Positions 1 to 6,529 of a DNA stretch of 10,712 nt are shown one piece after another. Source of the DNA: an uncultured Treponema sp. (GTDB lineage Bacteria; Spirochaetota; Spirochaetia; Treponematales; Treponemataceae). Below the pieces are notes generated by a model. That model worked only from the letters and a program-made list of their open reading frames with translations. It did no database searches and was not told the DNA's origin. The DNA lies in contig NZ_CALHGC010000066.1 in the NCBI RefSeq assembly GCF_938029485.1, positions 1-10,712 on the forward strand, written 5' to 3'. Each line of letters starts with the position of its first letter. Position 1 is the first letter of the stretch. The translations under genes were made by a program, and so were the position numbers.

Positions 1-1
1 T

Positions 2-184
2 GTGTTGTTTTCTGATGATGCCTGTACTGTTCTTGACCGGAATGCAGCAGAAAACTTAGCGATAATCAGAAGAATTGTCTACAATAGAATTAAGATGCTT
101 TCTAAAATGGATACGCTCAGTATGGGCAAGCGCGCTTGTATCTACGACGATAATTTTAGAGCTCAGATCCTTTTTTCATGCTGA
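2..184 (+). pseudogene. 3' end of an ISAs1-family transposase (5' part outside window)
   Basis: The reading frame is open from the window edge to a TGA at 182-184 and gives about 60 residues. They resemble the C-terminal tail of ISAs1 / H-repeat-type DDE transposases: a DDA.. segment, then RNAAENLAIIRRIVYNRIK, which matches the family pattern of an Asn-x-Pro/Ala-Glu-Asn helix followed by a Leu/Ile-rich helix, and finally a DDNF..QIL ending. The GTG at position 2 is only where the window begins and is not a real start. Whether the full transposase to the left is intact cannot be seen, so 'pseudogene' here means partial. The adjacent sequence at 184-191 could be the IS right end. The assignment rests on recalled family motifs rather than a search. 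Confidence 0.72.
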
Positions 185-191
185 AGCCCTG
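184..191 (+). repeat. Putative right terminal end of the ISAs1-like element
   Basis: Directly after the transposase stop the sequence reads AAGCCCTG, which on the other strand begins CAGGGCTT. ISAs1-type elements typically end in CAGGG-like termini, so this is a reasonable right boundary of the insertion. The left end lies outside the window, so neither the matching inverted repeat nor the target duplication can be tested here. Confidence 0.4.
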
Positions 192-279
192 CAGAGGCTT
201 TCTAAGAACGACTGTAAACATTTTATTTTTTTCCGGTCTATGCTTAAACCAATGATGGTGTCCTCAATAAAACACACCG

Positions 280-1758
280 TTAAAGCATACCGTTTCGTAA
301 TCGGTGAAGCCCTTGCACATCTAATGGGTACTGCGATTCAATGCGGCCGTTTTTCACTTCAACGGCGATATCACAGGCCGCCGCAATCAATTCATAATCG
401 TGCGTAATGACAAATATATAGGTATCATCGGCTTTCAGCGTTTTAATGAGTTCCGCCGTTTGCATCATGTGAAAGAAGTCAAGACCACTTGTCGGTTCAT
501 CAAAGATCAAAATTTTCTTTTTGCAAAAGACAGCTGCCGCAATCGCGACACGTTGTTTTTGTCCGCCGGATAACGTCATAGGATGGCGGTCTTTTAAACG
601 CTCTATATCCATCTTGGTCAAAACGGCATGCAATGCCTCCTCGTCCGGATTTTTAACGCCGAGCACAATTTCTTCCTTTACGCTGTCCGTAAACAACTGA
701 TGATTTACTTCCTGCATCACCATATAGCTCACGAATAAGCGTTCTTTTGCGGATTGAATGTTGCCGTTTATTCGAATAGTGCCTTTCTTGTTTTTTAATA
801 ATCCGCCGACCACTGAAACCAATGTCGATTTTCCCGCTCCATTGTTTCCGGTAACCGCAATGACGGTTCCTGCCGGAAAACAAGCCTCCGGGATAGTGAG
901 CGAAGGCTGTCCCTTATATTTCGTATAAGAAAAACAAACGTCTTTCATTTGTATCGATGCATTACCGCCGATATCTCCGCTGCTTTCGCTCTGCTCTTTT
1001 ATAATAGAAGAAAAACCGCCTAACGAAACCGGCCGTATACCGGTTTCCATCCGTTCTGCAATCGACATAGAATCCAATTCCTGCATGGTGTATTCTTTTT
1101 CAATTTGTCCTTCTTTCATATATACCGCACGATCCGCCAATTCTTTGAGATACCGGATTCGGTGTTCCGCGATGACGATGGTTTTTCCGTGCGCTTTTAA
1201 AAATTGCAGCATCGATCGCAATTCATTGATAGCGTGATTGTCCAAATTGGAAGAAGGTTCATCCAAGACGTAAATATCGGGATTAACGGCATAAATACTT
1301 GCGAATGCGATTTTTTGTTTTTCTCCGCCTGAAAGTTGAAAAATGTTTCGGTCAAGGAGTGAGTTTATATGCAGCGCATCGGCGGTTTCATATACTCTAT
1401 TTCGAATGAGTTTCGGCTCCATTCCGAAATTTTCACATCCGAATGCAATTTCACTTGTCGTATTAACGGTGTAAAACTGTGTACGTGGATTTTGAAAAAC
1501 GGTACCGACCGTTTTTGCAATCTCATACATCGGTGCGGTAACGGGATCAATTCCTTTCACCGACACACTGCCTGTAAAAACTCCGTTATAAAAGTCAGGC
1601 AGCATACCGCAGAGGAGCCGTATCAGTGTGGTTTTTCCGCACCCGCTTTTTCCGCAGAGCAAGACGCATTCGCCTGTTTTAACAGAGAGGTTGATATTTT
1701 TGAGGCTTGGCGTATCCGCTTGTTCATACGTAAAAGAAACATTTTGAATATGGATCAT
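280..1758 (-). CDS. ECF transporter energising subunit with two fused ABC ATPase domains (EcfA-EcfA', operon 1)
   Basis: This 492-residue protein carries two complete ABC ATPase domains and should power import by ECF operon 1 at the inner face of the membrane. Domain 1 has Walker A GKSGCGKTT (36-44), Q-loop FQNP (88-91), signature LSGGEKQ (142-148), Walker B ending VLDEP (about 164-168), D-loop NLD (171-173) and switch His199. Domain 2 has Walker A GNNGAGKST (304-312), a VMQ Q-loop (Gln349), signature LSGGQKQ (396-402), Walker B IFDEPTSGLD (418-427) and His453. Both sites look catalytically intact. Most ECF systems use two separate ATPase proteins of about 280 residues, so this is a fusion. 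The ATG at 1756-1758 overlaps the EcfT stop as ATGA, which implies translational coupling. The gene is last in its operon. Confidence 0.93.
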   Translation of the reverse strand: MIHIQNVSFTYEQADTPSLKNINLSVKTGECVLLCGKSGCGKTTLIRLLCGMLPDFYNGVFTGSVSVKGIDPVTAPMYEIAKTVGTVFQNPRTQFYTVNTTSEIAFGCENFGMEPKLIRNRVYETADALHINSLLDRNIFQLSGGEKQKIAFASIYAVNPDIYVLDEPSSNLDNHAINELRSMLQFLKAHGKTIVIAEHRIRYLKELADRAVYMKEGQIEKEYTMQELDSMSIAERMETGIRPVSLGGFSSIIKEQSESSGDIGGNASIQMKDVCFSYTKYKGQPSLTIPEACFPAGTVIAVTGNNGAGKSTLVSVVGGLLKNKKGTIRINGNIQSAKERLFVSYMVMQEVNHQLFTDSVKEEIVLGVKNPDEEALHAVLTKMDIERLKDRHPMTLSGGQKQRVAIAAAVFCKKKILIFDEPTSGLDFFHMMQTAELIKTLKADDTYIFVITHDYELIAAACDIAVEVKNGRIESQYPLDVQGLHRLRNGML

Positions 1759-2507
1759 AGCCTCACTCCCAGTATTCTAACAATGCACATACCGGCAAAA
1801 ATACCTGTAACAAGAATCAAAAGCGCTACGTCCGGCCGCTTGAACCCTATCTCCGTCATACAGGTATGTGTGCCCGGATTATCAAGCCCTCTGCATAATG
1901 CTGCGGCTGCCAGTTCATCGCTGATGTTCAAGATTGAAATAAAAAGGGGAATCAATATATACGTAATCGTTTCCGACGGTTTGAATAAAAGACTCCGCGC
2001 ATTACATTCAATGCCCCGCATACGCATCGCGGATTGAATTGCAGTCCATTCTTCCCGAATGGTAGGGAAGCAGCGAAAAATTACGGAGCCGGTTATAATC
2101 ATATTTTTTGGAAGGCGCATCTTCCACAGTGCCGCTACAAAAGCGCTCACCTTTGTTGTTTCAACAGACCACTTTGTTAAAATAAAAATCGGTAAAACCT
2201 TGCGTATCAGCGCAACGGCAAAGTAAACCAGCGAAATCAAAAAATGAGACATATAGGGGTGTATCAGTTGTTCAATAGCGGCGCAGACTGCAAAGATGCC
2301 GATGCACTTGATTGCGTTTCTCCGGTGTCCTCCGACCGCAAGAATGAGGGAACACAGCAAGAACACGCCCATTTCATAGAATAGCGAGCGGCCTAAAAAC
2401 ATCAGAATATCAAATTCAATCAGTAATATCAATTTAGTTCTGGGATCAAACACTAATTCGTTATTCTGCCGTTTTGTTGTATAGAGTCCGCCCGCAGAAT
2501 GCTTCAT
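1755..2507 (-). CDS. ECF transporter transmembrane coupling protein, EcfT/CbiQ family (operon 1)
   Basis: This 250-residue membrane protein matches EcfT, the scaffold that joins the substrate-binding S component to the ATPases. A DPRTK segment (21-25) precedes the first membrane helices, as is common at EcfT N-termini. The two Arg-containing coupling motifs expected in the cytoplasmic helices are visible as RMRG (162-165) and LCRG (204-207), in place of the commoner ARG. Hydrophobic helices lie at about 26-60, 66-80, 87-110 and 183-195, with a last one at 226-246. The N-terminus is about 15 residues longer than that of the EcfT at 9925-10593. Its ATG overlaps the stop of the S gene as ATGA, and its own stop overlaps the EcfA start in the same way, so the three products are probably made in matched amounts. 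Confidence 0.9.
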   Translation of the reverse strand: MKHSAGGLYTTKRQNNELVFDPRTKLILLIEFDILMFLGRSLFYEMGVFLLCSLILAVGGHRRNAIKCIGIFAVCAAIEQLIHPYMSHFLISLVYFAVALIRKVLPIFILTKWSVETTKVSAFVAALWKMRLPKNMIITGSVIFRCFPTIREEWTAIQSAMRMRGIECNARSLLFKPSETITYILIPLFISILNISDELAAAALCRGLDNPGTHTCMTEIGFKRPDVALLILVTGIFAGMCIVRILGVRL

Positions 2508-3100
2508 ACAATACCTGCTTTTTCCAAACGCTTATGCAATACTTTTTTTGTGAACAAAGAACCGAGCAGCGAGCTGAGCATGGTTGCAATCATCATAACC
2601 GGAAGTACCCACCATGGAGTAAGCGCTCGCACCGTATCACAAAACGCTTTGCTCATGCCGCCTTCAAGCGTATGCTGAAAAAAGTAATCCCGCATAACCC
2701 AAATAGGAAGGAATCCTCCGAATAGATTGAGTGAAAAAATCGTATGGCTCATCGCGTTCCACTTAAAGCTTTTGTATTGCCCTTTTTTTGCCAACAATAC
2801 GGCGATGAGACCTGCCGGTACAGCAACCAACGGCGCAATGGGAATATGCCCGGTTGCAATTAAGAACAGACTGGGAATAACCGCTGCAAGAAAGATCGAA
2901 ATCCATCCGGGCGCCTTTGTCAGCATCGTATGATAGATAGGCGCTGCAAAGAAAGCCACCAGTTCCGGCATCAGCAAGAAAAGCACTGCAACAGGCATAC
3001 AGATCGCGCCGATGATAACGTAGGTTACAAGATAGAGCGCGATAAAAAGTCCTGCGGCAATCGCCCCTCTGGAAGACTTTGTGTTTTTTTGATTGTCCAT
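2504..3100 (-). CDS. Trep_Strep / MptD-like ECF transporter S component (operon 1)
   Basis: This 198-residue, very hydrophobic protein is the probable substrate-binding subunit. It has a short charged N-terminus (1-11) and then about five to six membrane segments: roughly 12-34, 36-56, 66-83, 87-104, 119-135 and 163-184. It ends in a basic tail (KKVLHKRLEK). Length, layout and features such as the MPELVAFF stretch (44-51) fit the Trep_Strep integral membrane family (MptD-like S components). The place at the head of an S-EcfT-EcfA operon supports this. The substrate of this family is not established and cannot be inferred here. The ATG at 3100 has AAGGAGT about 5 bases upstream. The TetR gene at 3351-3953 lies upstream on the same strand but is separated by a strong hairpin, so the operon probably has its own promoter. 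Confidence 0.85.
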   Translation of the reverse strand: MDNQKNTKSSRGAIAAGLFIALYLVTYVIIGAICMPVAVLFLLMPELVAFFAAPIYHTMLTKAPGWISIFLAAVIPSLFLIATGHIPIAPLVAVPAGLIAVLLAKKGQYKSFKWNAMSHTIFSLNLFGGFLPIWVMRDYFFQHTLEGGMSKAFCDTVRALTPWWVLPVMMIATMLSSLLGSLFTKKVLHKRLEKAGIV

Positions 3101-3222
3101 AAAACACTCCTTATAATTATACTTATGCGCATTAGCATCGCATTATTTCTTTAACTTCAGTGTGTGAACTTGTAGATTTGAAATCGACAGACAAAATTCG
3201 TTCAATACTCCCTAAAACGCAA
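3101..3222 (-). promoter_or_regulatory. Upstream control region of ECF operon 1
   Basis: This 122-base stretch between the hairpin and the S-gene start must hold the operon's own promoter if the hairpin terminates transcription. A perfect TATAAT (complement of 3116-3121) is present, but it lies so close to the ribosome site (complement of 3106-3112) that a transcript from it would lose that site. A weaker pair is TTCACA (complement of 3163-3168) with AATAAT (complement of 3142-3147), spaced by only 15 bases. The motif ATTAGCATCGCATTAT at 3131-3146 resembles repeats found upstream of the tetR gene. The promoter itself is not resolved. Confidence 0.3.
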
Positions 3223-3255
3223 CAACGGGAATGTCCGTAAGGATCATTCCCGTTG
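3223..3255 (-). terminator. Strong hairpin, probable terminator of the tetR gene at 3351-3953
   Basis: CAACGGGAATG at 3223-3233 is perfectly complementary to CATTCCCGTTG at 3245-3255, giving an 11-bp stem. Inside it TCC/GGA can pair across a GTAA loop with one bulged base. On the minus strand the stem is followed by TTGCGTTTTA, a modest T-rich tract, and it sits about 95 bases past the tetR stop. It therefore fits a rho-independent terminator that insulates ECF operon 1. The T tract is short and interrupted, so an attenuator or RNA-stability role remains possible. Confidence 0.6.
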
Positions 3256-3350
3256 CCGTAGTAAAAAAGATATCCGATAGTGCACACTTCTCAATTCTTC
3301 CATTTTTATCAGGTTGTATTAGAAGTGATCATTATTATGTATGTGTATCG

Positions 3351-3953
3351 TTATTGCAAAAGCTTATCGGTAACCGCTATCACATCCTCCATCGTGAAAT
3401 TTTTATCGCTCTTGGTAAATTTTCCGTTATAGATAGTTCCCCAAGAACCGTACAGTATAAATGTCGCAAACAGTTCCGCATTTTCTTCCGTTAGTTTTAG
3501 CCTATCGGATAAATGCCTTTCATTGTATGCCTGCAAAAGAAACTTTGCGTAAGGTTTAACCATACGGTTTAACATTTGGAGAAAATCCCAAATTTTATAT
3601 GAAGCATCCGAAATGGACGCATTGCCTTTTGATATAAACCGCTTCGTATACCCGCTGATATCTTCCCGAATCATACTACGGAACGTAGCGAGTTTTTTAA
3701 AAAACGGAACGGTATCGTCTTCCAGCATCCGGCACTTTCGTTCCAAGCGTTCGGAAATGTATTGCTCCATAGCTGCAACGTAAATATCTTGCTTTGACTT
3801 AAAATAGTAATAAAACATACCGGGAGCGCCGTCAACGACATCAAGGATGTCCCGTACGGATACCGCTTCATATCCTTTTTCTGCAAAAAGCTTTGCAGCA
3901 ATTTCGATCAATTCCTGTTTACGGACTTCAGGCTTCTTGCTGTTACGCTTCAA
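3351..3953 (-). CDS. TetR/AcrR-family transcriptional regulator (next to ECF operon 1)
   Basis: This 200-residue protein has a TetR N-terminal DNA-binding domain at about 12-58: a first helix with the pattern ELIEIAAKLFAEKGYEAVSV, then the helix-turn-helix ending in GMFYYYFKSKQDIY. The rest (about 60-200) is a helical ligand-binding and dimer domain with no recognisable ligand signature. The start is TTG, not ATG; AAGGAG lies 7 bases upstream (complement of 3961-3966) and supports it strongly. The gene points the same way as ECF operon 1 and precedes it, so regulating that operon, itself, or both is plausible. A GTTAG-N6-CTAAC inverted repeat (3983-3998) lies in its leader. Confidence 0.9.
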   Translation of the reverse strand: MKRNSKKPEVRKQELIEIAAKLFAEKGYEAVSVRDILDVVDGAPGMFYYYFKSKQDIYVAAMEQYISERLERKCRMLEDDTVPFFKKLATFRSMIREDISGYTKRFISKGNASISDASYKIWDFLQMLNRMVKPYAKFLLQAYNERHLSDRLKLTEENAELFATFILYGSWGTIYNGKFTKSDKNFTMEDVIAVTDKLLQ

Positions 3954-3982
3954 AAATCAGCTCCTTAGTTCTTGCCATATAT

Positions 3983-3998
3983 GTTAGATGACGCTAAC
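3983..3998. promoter_or_regulatory. Inverted repeat GTTAG-N6-CTAAC, candidate TetR operator
   Basis: GTTAG (3983-3987) and CTAAC (3994-3998) are perfect complements separated by ATGACG. The element lies between the candidate promoter and the tetR start, where a bound dimer could block transcription. Read on the minus strand it is GTTAGCGTCATCTAAC, which shares TTAGC-R-T-Y with three other sites in the window, one of them in front of ECF operon 1. Assignment as the TetR site is inference. Confidence 0.4.
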
Positions 3999-4037
3999 CG
4001 TACAAAGAAAAAAAATAAACAGAACGAATGTCTGTCT

Positions 4038-4066
4038 ATAATGCACCGAACGAGAGAAAAAGTCAA
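4038..4066 (-). promoter_or_regulatory. Candidate sigma-70-type promoter of tetR (3351-3953)
   Basis: On the minus strand TTGACT (complement of 4061-4066) is followed after exactly 17 bases by CATTAT (complement of 4038-4043). The matches to consensus are 5/6 and 4/6. Transcription would begin near 4031 and give a leader of about 78 bases that contains the 3983-3998 inverted repeat. Confidence 0.4.
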
Positions 4067-4264
4067 GGATATGCATTGCATCACGTTATGAAATATATGC
4101 AATCAATAATTTTCAAGCCGCTATTATTGAAGATGATAAAAGAAACATTTGTCAACTTAGCATTATTTTAAATTGTAAACAGGTTTGACCCAATAATCGC
4201 TTAAAATGTGGACGTTAGCATTATATTGGTGAATCAAAGCCACCAGGAAATCTATTCATTTTGT

Positions 4265-4891
4265 TTATTTCTTATACCATTTTATTTTATCGGAATAGGT
4301 TGTCAAAAGTTCTGTTGAATATACCTTTTCTTCCGTAGAATCTCGAACTTCTCTCCAAAGAATTGCTGCAGCTTTTAACTTATTAGAATAGTCGGCACTA
4401 CATTCATCCAAACAAAAATCTTTCAAAAAACGATTCCATTGACAAACCGAATGATCATACTTTGCATAATCCGATTCTCCATAATACATTTTCAGCATAT
4501 CTTGAATTGTAAAGTTCAAATCATTTTCACTTTTTACTTTTCTCCAAGCCGCAGACATATCGGCAGTAAACTTAAAGGGTGAAACTCCGGTTAACCGGGA
4601 AAAATATTCTCTGAATTTTGAATTTAAAGAAAACCCGCATTCAAGTAACGGAGTCTCTAAGGTTATAATGCCGTCTTGATTATTCTTGAATCGTTTTGAA
4701 CTCATTTTACACCCTTCAACTCTATTCCCTGCAAAATATTGCTCAATAACATAGTTCAGTTCCTGCTTTGTCCCCCTATATTCCAATCCCATTGATTTGC
4801 ATATTTGCGAAAGCTCTTCACGATACCAATAATATTTATTGAATTCTTCAAATGATTTTATATCTTTAAAATCCGCTCTTTTTTCTCCCAA
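4265..4891 (-). CDS. SAP-domain / DUF6434-like protein
   Basis: This is a soluble protein of about 208 residues with no signal peptide or membrane segment. Residues about 13-57 (YYWYREELSQICKSMGL, then a TKQEL helix) have the shape of a SAP motif, a small two-helix nucleic-acid-binding fold. The middle (about 75-135), with an ETPLL segment and SPFKFTADM, and the QWNRFLKDF helix (151-159) ending in an ALLW/AAILWRE-type helix, resemble the SAP_new25 / DUF6434 proteins of Firmicutes and related bacteria, often labelled 'cytoplasmic protein'. Function is unknown. It starts 17 bases after the monooxygenase stop, so it is probably the last gene of the same unit. The start is uncertain: the TTG at 4889-4891 has a GGTGAG only 3 bases away, and no ATG is available nearby. 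Confidence 0.75.
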   Translation of the reverse strand: MGEKRADFKDIKSFEEFNKYYWYREELSQICKSMGLEYRGTKQELNYVIEQYFAGNRVEGCKMSSKRFKNNQDGIITLETPLLECGFSLNSKFREYFSRLTGVSPFKFTADMSAAWRKVKSENDLNFTIQDMLKMYYGESDYAKYDHSVCQWNRFLKDFCLDECSADYSNKLKAAAILWREVRDSTEEKVYSTELLTTYSDKIKWYKK

Positions 4892-4908
4892 GCTCTCACC
4901 CCGTAAAT

Positions 4909-5247
4909 TTATTTGTCTTTGATAAAGCTCTTATCGCTTTCCGGCATATCACCGCCGGGAACAAAACGCTCTACACTCATGTGAAGGTTATATTTTTCAC
5001 GGAGTTTAGAAATTGTTTCCATCATAGGCGAAGCATGATGAGCGTCAATCGCCGTCTGATTTTCCCATTGATCAATCAACAGCACGGTCTTTCCATCATT
5101 CCCGCTGCCGTCAAACAGCGGAACAAAATATTCGTAGCGCAAGTTGCCCTTTTCCGCACGGATTTTTTCCACCGTTCCGCTTTCCATCATTTCTTTTGCA
5201 AAGTTAACCGCGGCATTTCCCTTACCGCTGTAACGATAAACTGACAT
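4909..5247 (-). CDS. Putative quinol monooxygenase, ABM-domain (YgiN-like)
   Basis: This is a 112-residue single-domain protein of the antibiotic-biosynthesis-monooxygenase (ABM) ferredoxin-like fold. The visible family pattern is an N-terminal strand, a helix with an FAKEM segment, GNLRYEYF (34-41), the strand LLIDQWENQ (56-64), then the helix with AIDAHHASPMM (66-76) and a final strand around MSVERF (90-95). Members act as small cofactor-free dimers on quinones or other aromatics, or as heme or reactive-species protection enzymes; the exact substrate is not readable here. The tail past about residue 97 is a charged extension. The ATG has no clear ribosome site, and an in-frame TAA lies just upstream, which rules out a much longer N-terminus. 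It sits 49 bases after the Cys-rich gene. Confidence 0.85.
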   Translation of the reverse strand: MSVYRYSGKGNAAVNFAKEMMESGTVEKIRAEKGNLRYEYFVPLFDGSGNDGKTVLLIDQWENQTAIDAHHASPMMETISKLREKYNLHMSVERFVPGGDMPESDKSFIKDK

Positions 5248-5259
5248 GACGTCAAATTA

Positions 5260-5298
5260 AAATTTCTTGTTGTCAAAATTTTTTGCAGGAAGAAATTT
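5260..5298. repeat. Intercistronic inverted repeat (9-bp arms)
   Basis: AAATTTCTT (5260-5268) and AAGAAATTT (5290-5298) are perfect complements separated by 21 bases, spanning the stop of the Cys-rich gene and most of the gap before the monooxygenase gene. The arms are AT-rich, so the stem would be weak. It could modulate translation or decay between the two genes, or be chance in AT-rich sequence. Confidence 0.3.
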
Positions 5299-5752
5299 AT
5301 ACAGCAGTGCCGTGTTCACGTTCATCCATATAGCGTGTTACTTCAGCAGGCGTCAATCTGCGCATCTGTGTACGCGGATATTCTCTATATTCGCCGGCAG
5401 TAAAAAGAGGCGCAGTCTGCTTGCACTGTTTGTCTTTGTTTCTTTTCAAAAAGAGCAGCACATCGTCATAAGAAGGAAAAATTTTATACGATTTTTTCCC
5501 CTTGCTGTTTTCTATTTCGTAAATACTGCAGGGCTTTTTTTCCGTATAATCCGCTGTCCGTAAGTACAGCTTTGCAATTTCCAATGATTTAAAAGGGAAA
5601 TTCCATCTTTGCAAGCCGCGCTTTGGATCATGCTCGATACAAATACACCGCCCGCATGTTCCGCATATATACTGCGTATGATGTTCTAAACACTCAATAG
5701 GATTAAGTAGCGGCGTAATTCTGCTTTCATTTACATAACATTCTTCGCACAT
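5297..5752 (-). CDS. Conserved Cys-rich, probably zinc-binding protein of unknown function
   Basis: With the start chosen here the product has 151 residues. The first ATG of the open frame (5806) is not used, because the ATG at 5750-5752 has a perfect AGGAGG 7 bases upstream (complement of 5760-5765), and starting there avoids overlap with the upstream gene. The protein opens with a CxxC (Cys2, Cys5), then Cys21 and His24/His25, and a tight CGTCGRCIC cluster (Cys30, 33, 36, 38) followed by IEHD (His41). This spacing suggests one or two zinc knuckles. A conserved-looking central block follows (RGLQRWNFPFKSLEIAKLY, 45-63), then a mixed basic C-terminal half. I do not recognise a named family with a known job. 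It lies 23 bases after the TetR stop and before the monooxygenase, so it is part of that operon. Confidence 0.8.
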   Translation of the reverse strand: MCEECYVNESRITPLLNPIECLEHHTQYICGTCGRCICIEHDPKRGLQRWNFPFKSLEIAKLYLRTADYTEKKPCSIYEIENSKGKKSYKIFPSYDDVLLFLKRNKDKQCKQTAPLFTAGEYREYPRTQMRRLTPAEVTRYMDEREHGTAV

Positions 5753-5775
5753 GAAGCATCCTCCTGTTTCCGTTT

Positions 5776-6399
5776 TTAGCAATTCCCAAGCAGCCGTGCT
5801 ACGCACTGATACACCAGCTCGTAAATCGTGGCTTTTGGGTATTCAAATCCGCACCGGTTCATGGCTTCAATTTGTTTTTTTGTTGCAAAGACGTAAGGGT
5901 AGATTCCAAAGAGGAAGGGAAAAAATGAAAAAAGAAACTCTGTGCGGCGGGCAGGCGAAAATGAAGGATAAAAGTGCTTGAGCAGATTTTCAACTGCATC
6001 AAAAGCGGCTTTGTAGGCACGCTTAAAACGTACCAGACATTCCAGACTGCTGTGTTCTTCCATATCGTACAGATTCATCGCGAGCAGCTTTAAAAGCAGT
6101 CCCCGTTTTTCAATGCTATGGGCAATTTTTGCTGCAAGTGAAGCTGCGGGCAGCGCAGGCTCCCGCTTTATGGTATTGAGCTCATCCGTCCAAAGCTCAT
6201 ATTCCGTCTGAAAAATTGCAAGAAAAATTTCTTCCTTCGTTTCAAAATAGTTGTAAATGGAAGGACGGGAGAAACTGGTTGCCGTGCTGATTTCCTTTAT
6301 CGTAATGTCTTTAAAATCCATGGTCTCATACAGCTTTTTACAGGCATTGATGATTTCATTCCTGCGTTTTTCCATATATTCAGGCGATGTTTTCGGCAT
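5776..6399 (-). CDS. TetR/AcrR-family regulator heading the Cys-rich/monooxygenase/SAP operon
   Basis: This is a 207-residue TetR-type repressor. The N-terminal domain (about 10-58) has the first helix EIINACKKLYETMDF and a helix-turn-helix reading TIKEISTATSFSRPSIYNYF, followed by ETKEEIF, which is a standard TetR layout. The C-terminal domain (about 60-207) is helical with a phenylalanine-rich stretch (LFSFFPFLFGIYPY, 156-169), probably part of the ligand pocket. The open frame extends upstream to 6462, but the ATG at 6399 is preferred: it has AAGGAA about 8 bases upstream, while the longer version would start upstream of the predicted transcription start. The promoter and a palindrome lie just upstream, so autorepression is likely, and the divergent MATE remnant is a natural second target. 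Confidence 0.9.
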   Translation of the reverse strand: MPKTSPEYMEKRRNEIINACKKLYETMDFKDITIKEISTATSFSRPSIYNYFETKEEIFLAIFQTEYELWTDELNTIKREPALPAASLAAKIAHSIEKRGLLLKLLAMNLYDMEEHSSLECLVRFKRAYKAAFDAVENLLKHFYPSFSPARRTEFLFSFFPFLFGIYPYVFATKKQIEAMNRCGFEYPKATIYELVYQCVARLLGNC

Positions 6400-6441
6400 T
6401 ATAACATTCCTTACATTTTTTGTTTTCAGGTGATGGACTGT

Positions 6442-6470
6442 ACTATATGATTTTACTGACACAATGTCAA
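6442..6470 (-). promoter_or_regulatory. Strong promoter of the TetR-led four-gene operon
   Basis: On the minus strand a perfect TTGACA (complement of 6465-6470) is followed after exactly 17 bases by TATAGT (complement of 6442-6447, 5/6). The expected transcription start is near 6435, giving a leader of about 36 bases before the ATG at 6399. This is the best promoter in the window. Confidence 0.7.
6457..6469. promoter_or_regulatory. Palindrome TGACA-CAA-TGTCA, probable TetR operator
   Basis: TGACA (6457-6461) and TGTCA (6465-6469) are perfect complements with a 3-base centre. The palindrome covers most of the -35 box and the adjoining spacer of the operon promoter, so a bound dimer would exclude RNA polymerase. 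It lies between the TetR gene and the divergent MATE remnant, the usual place for a TetR operator. It is 13 bp, shorter than many TetR sites, and binding is inferred. Confidence 0.5.
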
Positions 6471-6529
6471 GGAAAAAATGCGGCTTTCATTGTGCGGCTT
6501 TTATCAATGGATCGCCGAAATCAACCCTA

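Larger units (their letters stand above)
3954..4264. other. Gene-free region upstream of tetR (311 bases)
   Basis: No coding sequence is visible. The stretch lies between the end of the SAP-like gene (stop at 4265) and the tetR TTG start. It is AT-rich and contains a candidate tetR promoter, an inverted repeat and two copies of TTAGCATTAT (4157-4166 and 4215-4224). No convincing terminator for the four-gene unit upstream was found; the best small hairpin, GGTG/CACC around 4229-4245 on the minus strand, is weak and not followed by a T run. Read-through from that unit into tetR is therefore possible. Confidence 0.5.

Noticed and set aside
75..407. Plus-strand open frame (110 codons) near the left edge
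   Set aside because: It overlaps the transposase tail in another frame and the end of EcfA on the other strand. Its translation is irregular and resembles no family.
1369..2037. Plus-strand open frame (222 codons)
   Set aside because: It is antisense across the EcfA/EcfT junction of operon 1, with no recognisable domain.
4072..4082. Palindrome ATGCATTGCAT upstream of tetR
   Set aside because: It is an 11-bp near-palindrome of low complexity, outside the promoter boxes and not repeated elsewhere in the window, so it is likely chance.
5753..5806. Longer N-terminus for the Cys-rich protein
   Set aside because: The upstream ATG overlaps the TetR gene and lacks a ribosome site, whereas the ATG at 5752 has AGGAGG at ideal spacing and the next residues begin the CxxC motif.
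6400..6462. Longer N-terminus for the second TetR
   Set aside because: It would begin inside the promoter and upstream of the predicted transcription start. TetR proteins normally begin close to the first helix, as the ATG at 6399 does.
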